A DNA stretch of 64,000 bases from Casuarius casuarius (lineage: Eukaryota; Chordata; Aves; Casuariiformes; Casuariidae): contig PTFA01000010.1 in assembly GCA_003342895.1 (NCBI GenBank), positions 8,313,286-8,377,285 on the forward strand. The letters are read 5' to 3'. Shown here in pieces: positions 60,919 through 64,000 of the stretch. The notes under the pieces are model-generated. The model worked only from the letters and a program-made list of their open reading frames with translations, did no database searches and had not been told where the DNA came from. The stretch's first letter is position 1; each line of letters starts with the position of its first letter. A program made the position numbers and the translations under genes.

Positions 60919-63596
60919 AAAAAGGTATTTGTCTGAAAAAGTATTGTGGCCACACAAAAACTGCAGAACAGACAACTTTGACAAAACATGGCGTGGGAAG
61001 CTTTTACAGGGGTGCTATGCCTTCACACAAATGCAGCAGATTCAGAGGTAACATATAAATGGTTTTGCCATGAAAACTTTACAAACCTTCAGACACCAAT
61101 ATATTTAGCAAAGTCCCATGCAAACTTTGTAATGTGTTTTAGCTCATTGGAGACTCATCACAGCCTGACATGAGAAAAATCTTACCCACCGAAAAATATA
61201 TGAAAAATGTACTCTCTTCAACATCAAAACAAAGCAACCAATTTGAGTTTACACACAGATGTACTGAAAACGAGCTACAGTAAACCAACTGGTAGGGATG
61301 ATGGCTGAATAGCTGGTGTAATATGGGAGCTAGAGGAATTTGTATTTTAAAGAGAAGACAACACTGTGCATTATTCTCTAATAGCTTTGGTTCAAGACTT
61401 ATACAATATCTCTGCTTTTAATATCAACCACCTGCACCAAACTGTCTGTATATCAGAGCTGTATATCTCTTACAGTACAGAAAAAAATGAATTACATAAC
61501 TACTGGTCACCAGCCCAAGGGCCTGTCTGCTTTACAAGAAACACAAGTTTCTGTTACTGAAAGGATGCCCAAGCTGTAACATTTTGATTGTTGATGCAAA
61601 GAAGGAAACGGTTTTCTGCAGTCACATTAGAAAATATTAAATCATTGACAGATACTTTTGAAAACCTGTTGCATCTTAATTTATATTTGAAAAGGGTAAG
61701 AGAAAGAACTATTCAGGGTTCTGGAACATTTCAGACTTCTACTAGCATAAACAGAAGCCTTGCTCAGGCCTATTGCTTATTAGTCTAAAAGTTGTTCAAC
61801 TTTCAGGGCAGAGATGGGAGAAAGAGGAAACCTACCTCTGCAAAACCTACAGACCCAAACTAAAAATAAACCTGTTTCTCCCTTTTCCCTGAAACGCTAT
61901 TCTGCTTTTGTTTGTTTGTTCTGGATTTTATCAGTCTCTTTTTCATGCTGGTGAATCATGTCTCTGTCACAGCTGATTCCATTTATCTATCCTGGGAGAA
62001 AACAAAAGCTAAAAATAACTCTTTTGGGGTTTCTGCTGGTTTTTGCACGAGAAGGGCCTGAATACATTCATTCCAAGCGTGTGCGTCAATGTTTTGCTTT
62101 ATCTTTGCCAGGTTTGATTTAACTAGTACCATGTTAGAAAAAGAAAAAGAAAAAATGAAAGCTTTTTGCTATCCATAAGACTCCAAGTTGGCTAAAATTT
62201 AACAACATCTGTGGCAGATGAAAAATAAAACATTCTTAAAGTACAAGTTAGCATTAGAGCATTTTATGGGCAAGTGGGAACATTTTTTTTTTCTTTTTTT
62301 TTCTCTCTCTAAAAGGGCTTTGCCATTTCTTGTAAAAAACAATGATCAAAAGCACAGGTTCTATCAGGCTGCAGTGTTTGTGTTTAAACGTTTTTTTTCT
62401 ACTTTGAAATATTCTAACCGTTCAAAAATAGGCCCTAAATTTAAAGTATTTCTGGAACCAATAATCAATCTCGTACAGTGAAAGACATTTCATCTGGGCT
62501 AGGCTGGAAATCTTGCAGGAACATTTGTTTGTATGAACTTTAGTGCTTCTTTCTCCCCTTTGTGTTAGACATACCTGCCTAGCTCACTGTGAACACAGTC
62601 CCATGAGAAGTGTTTTGATGTACAGGGCTTATTCTATAAAGTGCAGTGGCTGCATCTATTTCTGGGCAGGAGGAAGTTTTGGGGCTGAGTCTAGTATGAG
62701 TTCGGATCAATACTTCATTTGCTTCATTTCATCAATTTACATATCCAACCACAAAAATAAGATGCTCATAGTTGGGCACTTGCTTATGCAACAACTGGGT
62801 TAAGGACAGATTTTCAGGACTCAGTCTAGATTTTTAGAAATCTCATGGCATCGGGCATGATTAGTGACAAGTGCTCCAAGACATTTCCTCTAAGCACAGG
62901 TGCCCTAAATAGCCATTTTCTTGAATATCAAGGTCAAAGTCTCTACCCTGAAAACCACACACAAAATGAAATACACATTACATGCACCAGGAAAGGCTGT
63001 ATTCTTCTACACATCTTAAAAGGAGTGGTTAAAGGAAAAAGAACAAAGGACTCAATATCTTCAGGTGGTTTGTGTGCATTAGCATGCATCATTGTGCATG
63101 ATCATTGAGGCATACAGAGGGACAAAACAGGAGTAACGGTACCAGCAGCTCAGCCCCAGTGTAACCAGTGGCTGACTTTTTATCCTAGTTTTGTCCATTC
63201 CATGCTAACTGCTTATCACATTTAAATTTGCTTAGGGTGGATGTAGTGGTGGAGGCAGAATGCACCCCGGTACAGCCTGCACACACAGCTCAGGAGATTG
63301 AAACACCTGGGCAGAAAGCTTCACCCACCCTCTATGGTACCACTGCTGCACTGTAATGGCACTGCACAGACTCCTGGTTTCTGGTTACCTCATGATGTGA
63401 CCCAAATCACAGAGGCTGGCTAGCTTTTAGCTTCATGAAAGAAGAATGAAGCCTCAGCAGGACTGAATGTACCCAACATGCTCTTCTGCAGAATTTTAAA
63501 TATATTTGGGGGACACAGTAGAAAGATATATCAGGGAAAAAACTGTGCTACATTTAAAATGAGGGTTTAATTTTAATTTCTAAAGTTTAAAAAGAT
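60919..63596. other. Unique AT-rich non-coding DNA, no gene seen
   Basis: A pyrimidine-only tract lies at 62283-62310. No repeat family or exon was recognised. The stretch at about 63390-63420 has a faint MIR-like look that is too short to call. Confidence 0.5.
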
Positions 63597-63634
63597 TAGT
63601 GACTGTGACTTGCACTAGTGACTGTGACTTGCAC
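63597..63634. repeat. Perfect 19-bp tandem duplication
   Basis: The 19-bp unit at 63597-63615 is repeated without any difference at 63616-63634. The identity of the copies suggests a recent event, or that a larger array gained or lost units. Confidence 0.95.
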
Positions 63635-64000
63635 AATCACTTGTCAAAAGCAAGCGAGTTTTAAAGAGCCAAGCAAGGAACACAGTGTTTAAACATAAAA
63701 AAATAAAACTAGTATTTAAAAAATAATAATACAATAATGAAGATTACAGCTTCATTTATGACACTACTGGCAGTTGCCAGATTTAATTGGGCTTTCTCTC
63801 TGTTTCTAGATGTTTCAAAAAATTCAGACTGAAAGTCATAGGCAATGTACCCCCAAAAAATCAACATACCACCCTGGGCGGTAGGAAACAATATGGGAGT
63901 GGTAGCATTAGCACATTTTACAATCCAAATCTTGACAGTTCTCTGTGGCAAATACATTCAAAGGCAACGCCATGAAGTATAGAAGGACTTCTGAAAACTG
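63635..64000. other. Unique AT-rich non-coding DNA
   Basis: Nothing recognised up to the window edge. The two opposite open frames here (82 codons minus, 62 codons plus) overlap and have no domain. Confidence 0.55.

Overview
This is vertebrate nuclear DNA, most likely from a bird. It is AT-rich and CpG-poor, with no operon-like structure and no long open reading frame. Repeats are sparse and dominated by the CR1 LINE family: one fairly young 5'-truncated copy at 32203-33707, which reads like the common avian CR1 type, plus three old decayed fragments. There are also a few MIR-like SINE remnants and two LTR-type insertions. No primate or rodent SINEs are present. A crocodilian or turtle origin is less likely but not excluded. 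The species and locus cannot be read from the sequence.

No protein-coding exon, rRNA, tRNA or CRISPR array could be supported. The open frames, all 140 codons or shorter, are what 64 kb of such DNA gives by chance, apart from the reverse-transcriptase fragments in the 32-33.7 kb CR1. The window is therefore intergenic, or lies inside a long intron.

Layout: 1-7.6 kb, unique DNA with a MIR-like scrap near 6.6 kb. 7.7-8.5 kb, old CR1 on the minus strand. 8.5-15.8 kb, unique DNA with an old plus-strand CR1 scrap at 11.9 kb. 15.8-16.4 kb, candidate solo LTR. 17.0-17.5 kb, old plus-strand CR1 3' end. 17.5-32.2 kb, unique DNA with a GC-richer patch at 23.1-23.4 kb. 32.2-33.7 kb, the younger CR1. 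34.6 kb, a perfect (CA)n/(TG)n inverted repeat. 43.7-44.65 kb, a well-defined 936-bp solo LTR with an exact 5-bp target duplication. 45.8-46.6 kb, a CpG-enriched patch with hairpins and close MEF2-, NKX2-5- and TEAD-type sites. 52.7-53.4 kb, a DR1 nuclear-receptor site, a SOX-type palindrome, a 12-bp hairpin and a full CRE. 57.3-57.7 kb, two MIR-like fragments in opposite orientation. 63.6 kb, a 19-bp tandem duplication.

The best leads are regulatory: the 46.2-46.6 kb patch, which resembles a striated-muscle or cardiac enhancer, and the 52.7-53.4 kb cluster. The cleanest structural feature is the solo LTR at 43.7 kb. No new multi-gene system is visible.
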